The notes beneath the pieces were generated by a model. The model had not been told where the DNA came from, ran no database searches, and saw nothing but the letters and a program-made list of their open reading frames with translations. Made by a program: the position numbers and the translations under genes. From DASUMP01 sp036277635 (GTDB taxonomy: Bacteria; Actinomycetota; Acidimicrobiia; IMCC26256; PALSA-610): a stretch of 30,922 bases of DNA. Positions 14,529 to 21,171 of the stretch are shown piece after piece. Positions within the stretch are counted from its first letter, which is position 1. Each line of letters begins with the position of its first letter. The DNA lies in assembly GCA_036277635.1 (NCBI GenBank), contig DASUMP010000068.1, positions 1-30,922 on the forward strand, given 5' to 3'.

Positions 14529-14987
14529 ATGAGCGACACCACGGAACGGCAGGTTGCTGCGACGCGCGTGATGCACGCGCCGCCCGAGCGCATCTTCGAG
14601 CTGCTCGCCGACCCGAGCGCCCATGCACGCTTCGACGGCTCCGGGTCAGTGCAGCGCCCGCGCTCGGGCGCGCCGGCTCGCCTGTCGCTCGGTGCGCGCT
14701 TCGGCATGGACATGAAGGTCGGCCTGCCGTATCGCATCACGAACGAGGTGGTGGAGTTCGAGGAGGGGCGCCGCATCGCGTGGCGCCACTTCGGTCACCA
14801 CATCTGGCGCTACGAGCTGGAGCCGGTCGAGGGCGGCACCCAGGTCACCGAGACCTTCGACTGGCGAACGTCGCGCTTCCCGCCGTTCTACACGTGGGTG
14901 CGCGCCGATCGGCACAACCACACCGCGATCGTCGCGACCCTCGATCGTCTCGCCGCGCTCGTGGAGGACGAAGGGACCGGGGCGTAG
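14529..14987 (+). CDS. SRPBCC/START-like domain protein (polyketide cyclase-like)
   Basis: A 152-residue small helix-grip protein. Features are ATRVMHAPPERIFELLADPSAHARFDGSG at the N terminus (the classic start, PPERIFELLADPS), a middle beta region GRRIAWRHFGHHIWRYELEPVEGGTQVTETFDW (key motif GGTQVTETFDW) and a long C-terminal helix. Members bind lipophilic ligands in a cavity; no enzymatic residues can be assigned. It begins at ATG 14529 just after a TACCCT box, head to head with the PHP gene. Its stop TAG is the first half of the TAGACT box that may drive the following tRNA-Ser. Confidence 0.85.
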   Translation: MSDTTERQVAATRVMHAPPERIFELLADPSAHARFDGSGSVQRPRSGAPARLSLGARFGMDMKVGLPYRITNEVVEFEEGRRIAWRHFGHHIWRYELEPVEGGTQVTETFDWRTSRFPPFYTWVRADRHNHTAIVATLDRLAALVEDEGTGA

Positions 14988-14990
14988 ACT
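14985..14990 (+). promoter_or_regulatory. Candidate -10 of the tRNA-Ser(GCU) gene
   Basis: TAGACT overlaps the stop codon of the preceding gene and ends 12 nt before the tRNA 5' base. No good -35 is visible. Confidence 0.4.
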
Positions 14991-15002
14991 GCGCAGTCAC
15001 CT

Positions 15003-15095
15003 GGAGGGCTGACCGAGTGGCCGAAGGTGCTCGCCTGCTAAGCGAGTAGGGGGTGCGAAACCTCCTCGAGGGTTCAAATCCCTCGCCCTCCGCCA
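15003..15095 (+). tRNA. tRNA-Ser, anticodon GCU, CCA encoded
   Basis: Acceptor arms are GGAGGGC (15003-15009) and GCCCTCC (15085-15091), with discriminator G15092 and a genome-encoded CCA (15093-15095). The anticodon stem is CTCGC/GCGAG with loop CTGCTAA, so the anticodon is GCT at 15037-15039 and reads AGC/AGU. The T arm is GAGGG-TTCAAAT-CCCTC. A long variable arm with its own stem (AGGGGGT/ACCTCCT) marks a serine tRNA. Confidence 0.97.
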
Positions 15096-15138
15096 AACCG
15101 CACCCGGCATCGCACGGATCGCCGGGGGACGGAGCACC

Positions 15139-16017
15139 GTGGCGCGACTCGCCGACCGGCATCCCGCGAACGTCGACGGACGCTGGTACGTCGACACGCG
15201 CTGCATCGACTGCGACGTCGCCCGCCACCACGCGCCCGATCTGATCGCGGCGCTCCCCGACGGCAAGTCGGTCGTGGCCCGCCAGCCGGCGACACCGGCC
15301 GAAGAGCTCCAGATGTGGCGCGCCGCGGTCGCGTGCCCGACGAAGTCGATCGGCACCACCGATCGAGCCCCGGCACCCGCCGACGTGTTCCCGTGGGAGC
15401 TCACGCCGGGCGTCTTCCTCCTCGGTCACAACGATCGGCGTTCGTTCGGTGCGCACGCGTGGTGGGTGCCGCGCTCCGACGGTGGGCTCATGGTCGACGC
15501 GCCGCACTGGAGCGCCGATCTCGTGACCGCGCTGGAAGCACGTGCCGGTGTCGCCGACGTGCTCCTGACCCACCGCGACGACATCGCCGATGCGGCCAAG
15601 TACGCGGACCACTTCGGAGCGCGCGTGTGGATCCACGAAGACGACCGTGACGCCGTGCCGTTCGCCACCCACACGATCACCGGCGTCGAACCGACCGAGC
15701 TGCGCCCTGGTGTGCTCGTGTTCCCGGTCCCCGGACACACGCGAGGCAGCGTGCTCTACCTCGTCGACCGCGAGCACCTGTTCAGCGGCGACTCCCTCGC
15801 CTGGTCGTGGCGGCGCGACGACCTGGTCGCGTGGGAAGACGTCGCGTGGTACTCGTGGTCCGCCCAGCTGCGGTCGCTGCGGCGGTTCGCCGACGCCGGT
15901 CTCCCGTTCTCGTGGGTGTTGCCCGGACACGGGAAGTGGCACGGCGCGCCGCCGGCCGAGATGCACGACCGGCTCGTCCGACTGCTCGATCGGCTCGCGG
16001 GGTCGCGAGCGTCGTGA
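15139..16017 (+). CDS. MBL-fold metallo-hydrolase with ferredoxin-like N terminus
   Basis: A 292-residue protein. Residues 15-72 look like a reduced ferredoxin domain: CIDC (C22, C25) and ACPTKSIG (C66). Relatives as I recall them have a third cysteine in a CxxCxxC run, but here that position is Ala28. From about 90 comes a metallo-beta-lactamase fold: THRDDIADAAKY (144-155) replaces the canonical HxHxDH, followed by PGHTRGS (H200), FSGDSL (D218) and PGHGKWH (H264). This THRDD variant occurs in a family seen in cyanobacteria, plants and actinobacteria. The reaction is unknown; thiolesterase or glyoxalase II-like activity is conceivable. Start is GTG 15139 behind a purine-rich GGGGGACGGAG. Confidence 0.87.
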   Translation: MARLADRHPANVDGRWYVDTRCIDCDVARHHAPDLIAALPDGKSVVARQPATPAEELQMWRAAVACPTKSIGTTDRAPAPADVFPWELTPGVFLLGHNDRRSFGAHAWWVPRSDGGLMVDAPHWSADLVTALEARAGVADVLLTHRDDIADAAKYADHFGARVWIHEDDRDAVPFATHTITGVEPTELRPGVLVFPVPGHTRGSVLYLVDREHLFSGDSLAWSWRRDDLVAWEDVAWYSWSAQLRSLRRFADAGLPFSWVLPGHGKWHGAPPAEMHDRLVRLLDRLAGSRAS

Positions 16018-16031
16018 CGCGAGCACGCGCG

Positions 16032-16037
16032 TAACGT
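16032..16037 (+). promoter_or_regulatory. Candidate -10 box of a leaderless tag transcript
   Basis: TAACGT lies 6 nt before ATG 16044 with no Shine-Dalgarno in between. This is the clearest TANNNT example in the window. Confidence 0.45.
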
Positions 16038-16043
16038 CACCGC

Positions 16044-16694
16044 ATGGGCGACTGGCAGGACATCGGCGTCGTGCGCGGCGACGACGGTCGGCGACGTTGT
16101 GGGTGGGGCGCGACGCCACCCGAGTACGCGGCGTACCACGACGAGGAATGGGGACGCCCGGTCGTCGACGACACCCGCATCTACGAGAAGCTGTGTCTCG
16201 AGGGGTTCCAGTCGGGGCTGTCGTGGCTCACGATCTTGCGCAAGCGCGACGGCTTCCGGCGCGCGTTCGCTGATTTCGACCCGGAGCGCGTCGCACGTTT
16301 CGGTGCGCGCGACATCACGCGTCTGCTCGGCGACGCAGGCATCGTGCGCCACCGCGGCAAGATCGAGGCGACGATCGCGAACGCGCGCGCCGTCGTCGCG
16401 CTGCACGAGCAGGGCGACTCGCTTGCGTCGTTGCTCTGGGAGTACGAGCCGAGCCGCCGCGGACGTCCCGCGCCGGCGCGGCTCGGTGACCTCTCGCCGA
16501 CCGTGCCCGAGTCGGTGGCCCTCGCCAAGGACCTTCGTCGCCGCGGGTTCCGGTTCATCGGACCGACCACGGCCTACGCCGCGATGCAGTCGCTCGGGTT
16601 GGTGAACGACCACCTCGCGGGGTGTCACGTCCGCGCCGCGTGCGACCGCGACCGGCGGGCGGCCGCCGTGCCGCGCCCCGGGTCGAGCACGTGA
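16044..16694 (+). CDS. tag: DNA-3-methyladenine glycosylase I
   Basis: A 216-residue base-excision repair enzyme removing 3-methyladenine from alkylated DNA. RCGWG (C19), AAYHDEEWGRPVVDD, EGFQSGLSWLTILRKRDGFR and the C-terminal NDHLAGCHVR are the Tag signatures. C19, the His of YHDEEWG, and the His and Cys of DHLAGC correspond to the zinc-binding residues of E. coli Tag. IGPTTAYAAMQSLGLVNDH is the conserved binding-pocket segment. The protein has a basic, low-complexity tail after the last zinc ligand. It stands 26 nt behind the MBL gene but has its own candidate promoter. Assignment is secure. Confidence 0.96.
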   Translation: MGDWQDIGVVRGDDGRRRCGWGATPPEYAAYHDEEWGRPVVDDTRIYEKLCLEGFQSGLSWLTILRKRDGFRRAFADFDPERVARFGARDITRLLGDAGIVRHRGKIEATIANARAVVALHEQGDSLASLLWEYEPSRRGRPAPARLGDLSPTVPESVALAKDLRRRGFRFIGPTTAYAAMQSLGLVNDHLAGCHVRAACDRDRRAAAVPRPGSST

Positions 16695-16725
16695 CAGGCT
16701 GAACGGGCGATCCCGAGGAGGCGCC

Positions 16726-17355
16726 GTGACGACCCAAGACCTGTGGGCGGGCATCCTGCTCGAGCTCGGTACGGCGACGCTCGGCGAATCCGGTGCCGGG
16801 ACGCTCCCCGCGCGCATCGGCGCCGCGTGGCCGGGTGCCGCACTCGCGGCACCCGCGGTCCCGGTGCGGGTTGCGGCCGGCGACAACCTCGCGATCCACG
16901 TGGCGGTCGCGGAGGCGCCCCCGGGTCACGCCTTGGTCGTGGCGGTCGACGGCGAGCCGGAGCGGGGCTACTGGGGCGAGGTGCTCACGACGGCCGCGCA
17001 GGCGCGTGGGCTCGTCGGCCTCGTGATCGACGGCGGCGTGCGCGACGTCGCGCAGCTCGAGCACCACCGCTTCCCGGTGTTCTCGTCGATGATCGCGCTG
17101 CGCGGCGCCACCAAGGAGCGCCCCGGCACCGTCGGCCAGACGGTCGCGATCGACGGGACGCAGGTCGCCGCGGGCGACTGGGTCGTCGGCGATCGCGACG
17201 GTGTCGTGGTCGTGCCGGGAGCGACCATCGAAGCGGTCGTCGACGCGGGTCGCGCGCGAGCGGAGCGAGAGCAGCACCTGTTCGCCGAGCTGCACGCCGG
17301 CCGCACCACGATCGAGCTGCTCGGTCTCGACGGGTCGCGGATCACCCGGGCCTGA
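16726..17355 (+). CDS. RraA-like protein / 4-hydroxy-4-methyl-2-oxoglutarate aldolase family
   Basis: A 209-residue protein of the RraA/HMG-aldolase fold. The conserved stretch YWGEVLTTAAQARG followed by GLVIDGGVRDVAQL holds the Arg-Asp pair of the metal and pyruvate-binding site found in the aldolases (oxaloacetate decarboxylase side activity is common). RraA proteins that inhibit RNase E share the fold but usually lack some of these residues; here the RD pair is present, so an aldolase or decarboxylase role is favoured. Start is GTG 16726, with GAGGAGG a few bases upstream. The 3' end overlaps the convergent dehydrogenase gene by 14 nt. Confidence 0.88.
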   Translation: MTTQDLWAGILLELGTATLGESGAGTLPARIGAAWPGAALAAPAVPVRVAAGDNLAIHVAVAEAPPGHALVVAVDGEPERGYWGEVLTTAAQARGLVGLVIDGGVRDVAQLEHHRFPVFSSMIALRGATKERPGTVGQTVAIDGTQVAAGDWVVGDRDGVVVVPGATIEAVVDAGRARAEREQHLFAELHAGRTTIELLGLDGSRITRA

Positions 17356-18289
17356 CGACGTTCGGCGGCGTCGCGCCTGCGAGCACCGTCGCCACCGCGC
17401 TCGTGGCGAGCCGCGCCATGTTGGTGCGCGTCGCGCGCGACCCGCTGCCGATGTGCGGGAGCAGCACGGTGCGGGGTGCGTCGAGCAGGCGCGGGTGGAC
17501 GATCGGTTCGCGTTCGTATACGTCGAGACCGGCGGCGAACAGGCGGCCGTCGTGCAAGGCGTCGGCCAGCGCTTCCTCGTCGACCACCGGACCCCGCGCG
17601 GTGTTCACCAACACCGCGCTCGGGCGCAGCAGCGCGAGCCGGCGCGCGTCGAGGAGATGGCGGGTGTCGCCGCCGCCGGGGACGTGCAGCGAGACGATGT
17701 CGGCGCGCGAGAGCAGCTCGTCGAGGTCGGCGACGTAGCCCTCCTCGCCGGTGTCGTTCCGCGCGTGGTGCAGGACGCCCATGCCGAACCCGCGCGCGCG
17801 GCGGGCGACGGCGCGACCGATGCGCCCGTAGCCGACGAGGCCGAGCGTGGCGCCGTGCACGTCGCGGCCGAGGTACTGCGTGATCCCCCAACCGGCCCAA
17901 CGACCGGCGCGCAGGTCGGCTTCGGCGTCGGACGCGAGTCGGCACGCAGCGAGGATGAGCAGGAACGCGGTGTCGGCGGTCGTCTCGTCGAGCACGCCCG
18001 GCGTGTTGCAGACAGCGATCCCGAGTCGATCGGCCGCGGCGACGTCGATGTTGTCGTACCCGACCGCGACGTTCGCCACGACCTGGAGGCGGCCCGCACC
18101 CGCCTCGAGGACCTCCGCGTCGATCCGGTCAGTGAGCAGGCACACGATCGCGTCGACCTCGGACGCGAACGCGCGCAGCTCGTCGGAGGTGTACGCGACG
18201 TCGTCGGGGTGCGGGCCGACGATCTCGTGCCCGTCGAGCGGGTCGAGTCCGCCGTCGGGGAGCCGGCGCGTGACGAGCACCCGTCGCAT
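17342..18289 (-). CDS. D-2-hydroxyacid dehydrogenase, glyoxylate/hydroxypyruvate reductase-like
   Basis: A 315-residue NAD(P)-dependent dehydrogenase. The nucleotide-binding motif GLVGYGRIGRA is at 150-160, and the catalytic set R232 (NTARGP), E261 (DVYEREP) and H279 (LLPHIGSGSRATR) is complete. VAVGYDNIDV and GVLDETTADTAFLLIL are closest to glyoxylate reductases (GyaR/GhrB type). It follows a cupin gene on the same strand with a 17-nt gap, and an AllA-type ureidoglycolate lyase is divergent from that cupin. Removal of glyoxylate produced by AllA would make chemical sense; this link is inference. Start is ATG 18289; upstream in-frame sequence belongs to the cupin region. Confidence 0.92.
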   Translation of the reverse strand: MRRVLVTRRLPDGGLDPLDGHEIVGPHPDDVAYTSDELRAFASEVDAIVCLLTDRIDAEVLEAGAGRLQVVANVAVGYDNIDVAAADRLGIAVCNTPGVLDETTADTAFLLILAACRLASDAEADLRAGRWAGWGITQYLGRDVHGATLGLVGYGRIGRAVARRARGFGMGVLHHARNDTGEEGYVADLDELLSRADIVSLHVPGGGDTRHLLDARRLALLRPSAVLVNTARGPVVDEEALADALHDGRLFAAGLDVYEREPIVHPRLLDAPRTVLLPHIGSGSRATRTNMARLATSAVATVLAGATPPNVVRPG

Positions 18290-18306
18290 CCGCGCGCCCC
18301 GTCGAC

Positions 18307-18690
18307 TCAGTGGTGCGTGTAGTCGACCGGGCCCGCGTCGGGGACGCCGACCGCGAAGCAGAAGCAATGGATCGGCGCGTGGTCGCTGATCGGACGCAGC
18401 GAGTGGATCGCGTCGGGCGGGATGTGCACGAGGTCGCCCTGGCCGATCTCGCGTTCCTCTCCATCGATCGTCATGAGGCCGCGCCCCGACGTGACGTAAT
18501 AGAACTCGTGGGTGGGGTGGTGGTGCGGATCGACGAACCCGCCACCCGCGACCTCGAACTCGCTGACGAGTTCCAGGTGACCGCCGCGCGTGATCTCGAA
18601 CATCTCGCGCGGGGAGACGAGCCACCACACGGGGACCGTCCCGTTGTGCTCGACGACCGGAGCGACGTCTTCGATCGAGCGCACGTCCAT
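18307..18690 (-). CDS. Single-domain cupin protein
   Basis: A 127-residue one-domain cupin. Motif 1 is GGFVDPHHHPTHEFYYVTSG with metal ligands among H56-H58, H61 or E62. Motif 2 is GDLVHIPPDAIHSLRP with H96. The preceding WWLVSPREMFEITRGGH segment suggests a small-ligand binding protein. Ureidoglycine aminohydrolase (AllE) is a bicupin about twice this size, so that assignment is not supported, although the neighbours are of ureide and glyoxylate type. ATG 18690 has GGAGG 6 nt upstream. A perfect 16-bp palindrome lies immediately before that ribosome-binding site. Confidence 0.88.
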   Translation of the reverse strand: MDVRSIEDVAPVVEHNGTVPVWWLVSPREMFEITRGGHLELVSEFEVAGGGFVDPHHHPTHEFYYVTSGRGLMTIDGEEREIGQGDLVHIPPDAIHSLRPISDHAPIHCFCFAVGVPDAGPVDYTHH

Positions 18691-18705
18691 GGCATCCTCC
18701 GTACA

Positions 18706-18721
18706 CTGACGCCGGCGTCAG
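18706..18721. promoter_or_regulatory. Perfect 16-bp palindrome, probable operator
   Basis: CTGACGCCGGCGTCAG is fully self-complementary. It sits in the 58-bp gap between the divergent cupin and ureidoglycolate lyase genes, where one dimeric regulator could control both. The regulator is not in the adjoining genes. Confidence 0.6.
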
Positions 18722-18748
18722 GCGAGAGCGTACGCCGGGGAGGCTGCC

Positions 18749-19264
18749 GTGCGTGAGGTGCGCGCGATCGAGCTCGTCGCGGAGCCGCTGACTCCGCTGC
18801 GGTGGGCGCCTTTCGGCACCGTCGTCTCCGAAGAGGGCACCGAGCACGACCGCGCCGCGCTCGAGTTCGCGTGGGACGACGGCGCGGTCAACTTCATCGC
18901 GCACGACCGTGACGAGATCCCCCGCGACGCCGACGGCGTCATGGTGTGCGACCACCTGAACCGTCACGACACCCACACCCAGACGCTGATGCCGGTCGAC
19001 CAGCCGGCGCTGCTCGTGGTCGCGCCGGCGGACGTCGGGTTCGCCGCCGGGGAGGATGTCGAGGCGGTGCGCGCGTTCCTGCTCGAGCCGCTGCAGGCGG
19101 TGCACCTGTTCCGTGGCACCTGGCACTGGGGTCCGTTCCCTGTGGAGGCGCCACGGGTCCGGATCTTCAACGTCCAGGGTCGGGGCTACCCACGCGACAA
19201 CACAGTGTCCGACCTCGGCGCCCGACTCGGCGTGCGCTTCCGGGTGCTCGCCGCACCGTCGTGA
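18749..19264 (+). CDS. Ureidoglycolate lyase (AllA) family protein
   Basis: A 171-residue protein of the AllA fold. AllA splits ureidoglycolate into glyoxylate and urea at the end of allantoin breakdown. Supporting segments are LTPLRWAPFGTVVSEE at the N terminus, NRHDTHTQTLMPVDQPALLVVAP in the middle (HTQTLMPVDQP is the conserved core) and LFRGTWHWGPFPV (the GTWH metal or substrate motif). Start is GTG 18749 with GGGGAGG 6 nt upstream. No allantoinase or allantoate amidohydrolase is in the window. The dehydrogenase at 17342-18289 could reduce the glyoxylate. Some members of this superfamily have other substrates, so the reaction is probable rather than certain. Confidence 0.82.
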   Translation: MREVRAIELVAEPLTPLRWAPFGTVVSEEGTEHDRAALEFAWDDGAVNFIAHDRDEIPRDADGVMVCDHLNRHDTHTQTLMPVDQPALLVVAPADVGFAAGEDVEAVRAFLLEPLQAVHLFRGTWHWGPFPVEAPRVRIFNVQGRGYPRDNTVSDLGARLGVRFRVLAAPS

Positions 19265-19361
19265 TCCCCGGTGTGGGGAGCAGCGCCGGAGGGTAGGGCG
19301 AGCGCGCGGAGAGTGGTCAAGGCGGGCTGGCGATCTCCCGATGAATGGAGGAACGGAGCCC

Positions 19362-20156
19362 ATGATGACTCGACTGGATGATCTCGACCGCCGGATCGTG
19401 GACGCGGAGCGCGCGAGCGGCATCCGCGGTCACGGCTCCCTGAGCGTCGCCGCGATCCGCCGCCGTTCCCGGCAGGTCGCCGCGCTCACCGCGTTCGTCC
19501 TGTTCGCGCTGGTCGCGTCGACGCTCGTGTACCTCGGTGCCGATGACGTCGGTGGCGTCGTCGACGCCCGCGTGCTGCGGGCGGCGATGATCCTGTTGTC
19601 GCTCGGCTTCCTCGCCTACGCGTGGGAGCGTGACGTGCAGCTCCGCCGCCTCGCCGCGCTCGGCGCCGAGCTGCGTGACGTGCACCTGAGTGTCGCTGAC
19701 GGGATCCTGCGCGAGGCCGCGATGGCGACCGTGGAGGACGACCTGCACGCGTCGCTCGTGCTCGAAGACGTCCTCGACCACGCGTTGCACCGCGTGCGTG
19801 ACTTGGTCGACGCGGGCGCGACCGGGATCCGGCTCCTCGGTGCCGACGGGTGTCTGCGTCTGGCCGCGGTCGGCGGCAACGCGCACCGCCGGGAGGGTGT
19901 GGACGCCGCGCTCGCGGAGCGCGCGGCGCGAGTGGGTGAGCTGATGCGCCGACCCGACGGCGGCGCGATGGCCGTCCCGCTCGTGCACGAAGGCCGGCTC
20001 CTCGGTGTGCTCGAGGTCGGCGCGCCGACGGGAGGCGTCTTCGACGTGACCGACGGCCAGATCGTGTCGTCGTTCGCGCCGCGCGTCGCCATCGCGGTCC
20101 ACAACTCGCGTCTGTACGAGGACGCGCTCGTCGCCCTCGAGCGCGCCGACGTCTGA
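19362..20156 (+). CDS. Membrane-anchored GAF-domain protein
   Basis: A 264-residue protein with two predicted membrane helices near 39-59 and 72-88, a short linking helix with a coiled-coil look (RDVQLRRLAALGAELRDVHL), and a GAF domain from about 115 to 258 (LEDVLDHALHRVRDLVDAGA onward, then AMAVPLVHEGRLLGVLEVG). No kinase, phosphatase or diguanylate cyclase domain follows, so it would be a sensor without an output module or a partner protein. ATG 19362 (or 19365) is preferred to ATG 19341, because GGAG lies 4 nt (7 nt for 19365) upstream and nothing suitable precedes 19341. The ligand is unknown. Confidence 0.8.
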   Translation: MMTRLDDLDRRIVDAERASGIRGHGSLSVAAIRRRSRQVAALTAFVLFALVASTLVYLGADDVGGVVDARVLRAAMILLSLGFLAYAWERDVQLRRLAALGAELRDVHLSVADGILREAAMATVEDDLHASLVLEDVLDHALHRVRDLVDAGATGIRLLGADGCLRLAAVGGNAHRREGVDAALAERAARVGELMRRPDGGAMAVPLVHEGRLLGVLEVGAPTGGVFDVTDGQIVSSFAPRVAIAVHNSRLYEDALVALERADV

Positions 20157-20192
20157 GGCGCGCCGAGCGCCGAGCCCCTACGACGTTCCACC

Positions 20193-20246
20193 CCGTTCCG
20201 GCGCGTCCCGCGTCGTCCGTGTGTCACGCTGCACGCGCCGGAACGG
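20193..20246. repeat. 13-bp perfect inverted repeat with 28-nt spacer
   Basis: The arms are CCGTTCCGGCGCG (20193-20205) and its exact complement CGCGCCGGAACGG (20234-20246). They fill the gap between the GAF gene and the SDR gene. The structure could terminate the first transcript or regulate the second; no T tract follows. Confidence 0.85.
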
Positions 20247-20264
20247 CGACATCCGACGATCGGG

Positions 20265-20281
20265 TCCGCACCGCGGGTGCG
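20265..20281. promoter_or_regulatory. Small hairpin just before the SDR ribosome-binding site
   Basis: CCGCACC and GGTGCGG pair perfectly over a 3-nt loop and end where the GGGGAGAGG ribosome-binding site begins. It might influence translation of the SDR gene; chance cannot be ruled out at this GC content. Confidence 0.35.
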
Positions 20282-20297
20282 GGGAGAGGCAGAGCGC

Positions 20298-21086
20298 ATG
20301 GGTGAGCTCGACGGGCTCGGCGCGGTGGTCACGGGTGGCGCGTCGGGGATCGGTGCTGCAACCGTGCGTCGGTTGGCCGGTGAGGGTGCCCGGGTCGCGG
20401 TCCTCGACCGCGACGGTGGCGGCGCCCAACAGGTCGCGGCGGAGGTCGACGGCGCGATCGCGCTGACCGCCGACGTGCGCGATCCCGAAGCCGTCGGTCG
20501 CGCCGTCGACGAAGCCGCGAACGCGTTCGGTGGGCTCGGGATCCTCGTGAACAACGCGGGCACCGGCGACCTGCGCCCGCTGCACACCCTCGACGACAAG
20601 CTGTGGCAGCGCCTGCTCGACGTGAACCTCGCGGGCACGTTCCACGCGAGCCGGGCAATCGTTCCGCACCTGCTCGACCACGGCGGCGGCGCGATCGTGA
20701 ACAACGCGTCGGTGTCGGGCATCACGCCGACGCGCAACGAAGCCGCGTACTCGGCGGCGAAGGCGGGCGTGATCGCGCTCACGAAGAGCCTCGCGCTCGA
20801 GTACGGCCCGAGCATCCGAGCCAACTGTGTCGCCCCCGGCTTCGTGCGCACGCCGCTCACCGCGATCTGGGACGACCACCCCGACGCGTTCGCCCCGATA
20901 GCGGCGTCGATCCCGCTCCGACGCATGGGCACCGCCGACGAGGTCGCGCAGGTGATCGCGTTCCTGTGCTCGCCGCGCGCGTCGTACGTGACCGGCCAGA
21001 CGATCGTGGTCGACGGCGGGCTGTCGTTGCCGCAGGCCGGCACCGACGCCGCGCTCGCGAAGCTCTTCGACGAGCTCTCGGGCTGA
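20298..21086 (+). CDS. Short-chain dehydrogenase/reductase (SDR)
   Basis: A classical SDR of 262 residues. The cofactor motif is TGGASGIG (13-20) and NNAG follows the fourth strand. The catalytic set is N in DVNLAGTF, S in NNASVSG, and Y-x3-K in YSAAKAG. ADVRDPEAVGRA and VLDRDGG indicate an NAD(H)-preferring protein, because an acidic residue (D) ends strand 2. The C-terminal YVTGQTIVVDGGLSLPQ is standard for the 3-oxoacyl-ACP reductase-like branch. The substrate cannot be told. ATG 20298 follows GGGGAGAGG. A strong hairpin terminator lies 36 nt after its stop. Confidence 0.93.
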   Translation: MGELDGLGAVVTGGASGIGAATVRRLAGEGARVAVLDRDGGGAQQVAAEVDGAIALTADVRDPEAVGRAVDEAANAFGGLGILVNNAGTGDLRPLHTLDDKLWQRLLDVNLAGTFHASRAIVPHLLDHGGGAIVNNASVSGITPTRNEAAYSAAKAGVIALTKSLALEYGPSIRANCVAPGFVRTPLTAIWDDHPDAFAPIAASIPLRRMGTADEVAQVIAFLCSPRASYVTGQTIVVDGGLSLPQAGTDAALAKLFDELSG

Positions 21087-21122
21087 CGCCACACCACCGC
21101 CCGCACGCGACGCCCGGACGCG

Positions 21123-21152
21123 ACGACGCCCCCGCCGCAGCGGGGGCGTCGT
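21123..21152. terminator. Bidirectional hairpin terminator
   Basis: ACGACGCCCCCGC pairs without mismatch to GCGGGGGCGTCGT over a CGCA tetraloop, giving a 13-bp GC-rich stem. It lies between the convergent SDR and sigma factor genes. There is no U tract, as is common in high-GC actinobacteria. Confidence 0.8.
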
Positions 21153-21171
21153 GGGGAACCGGGCGGTCGGG

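Noticed and set aside
18307..18690. Ureidoglycine aminohydrolase (AllE)
   Set aside because: AllE is a double cupin of about 260 residues, whereas this protein has one cupin domain of 127 residues.
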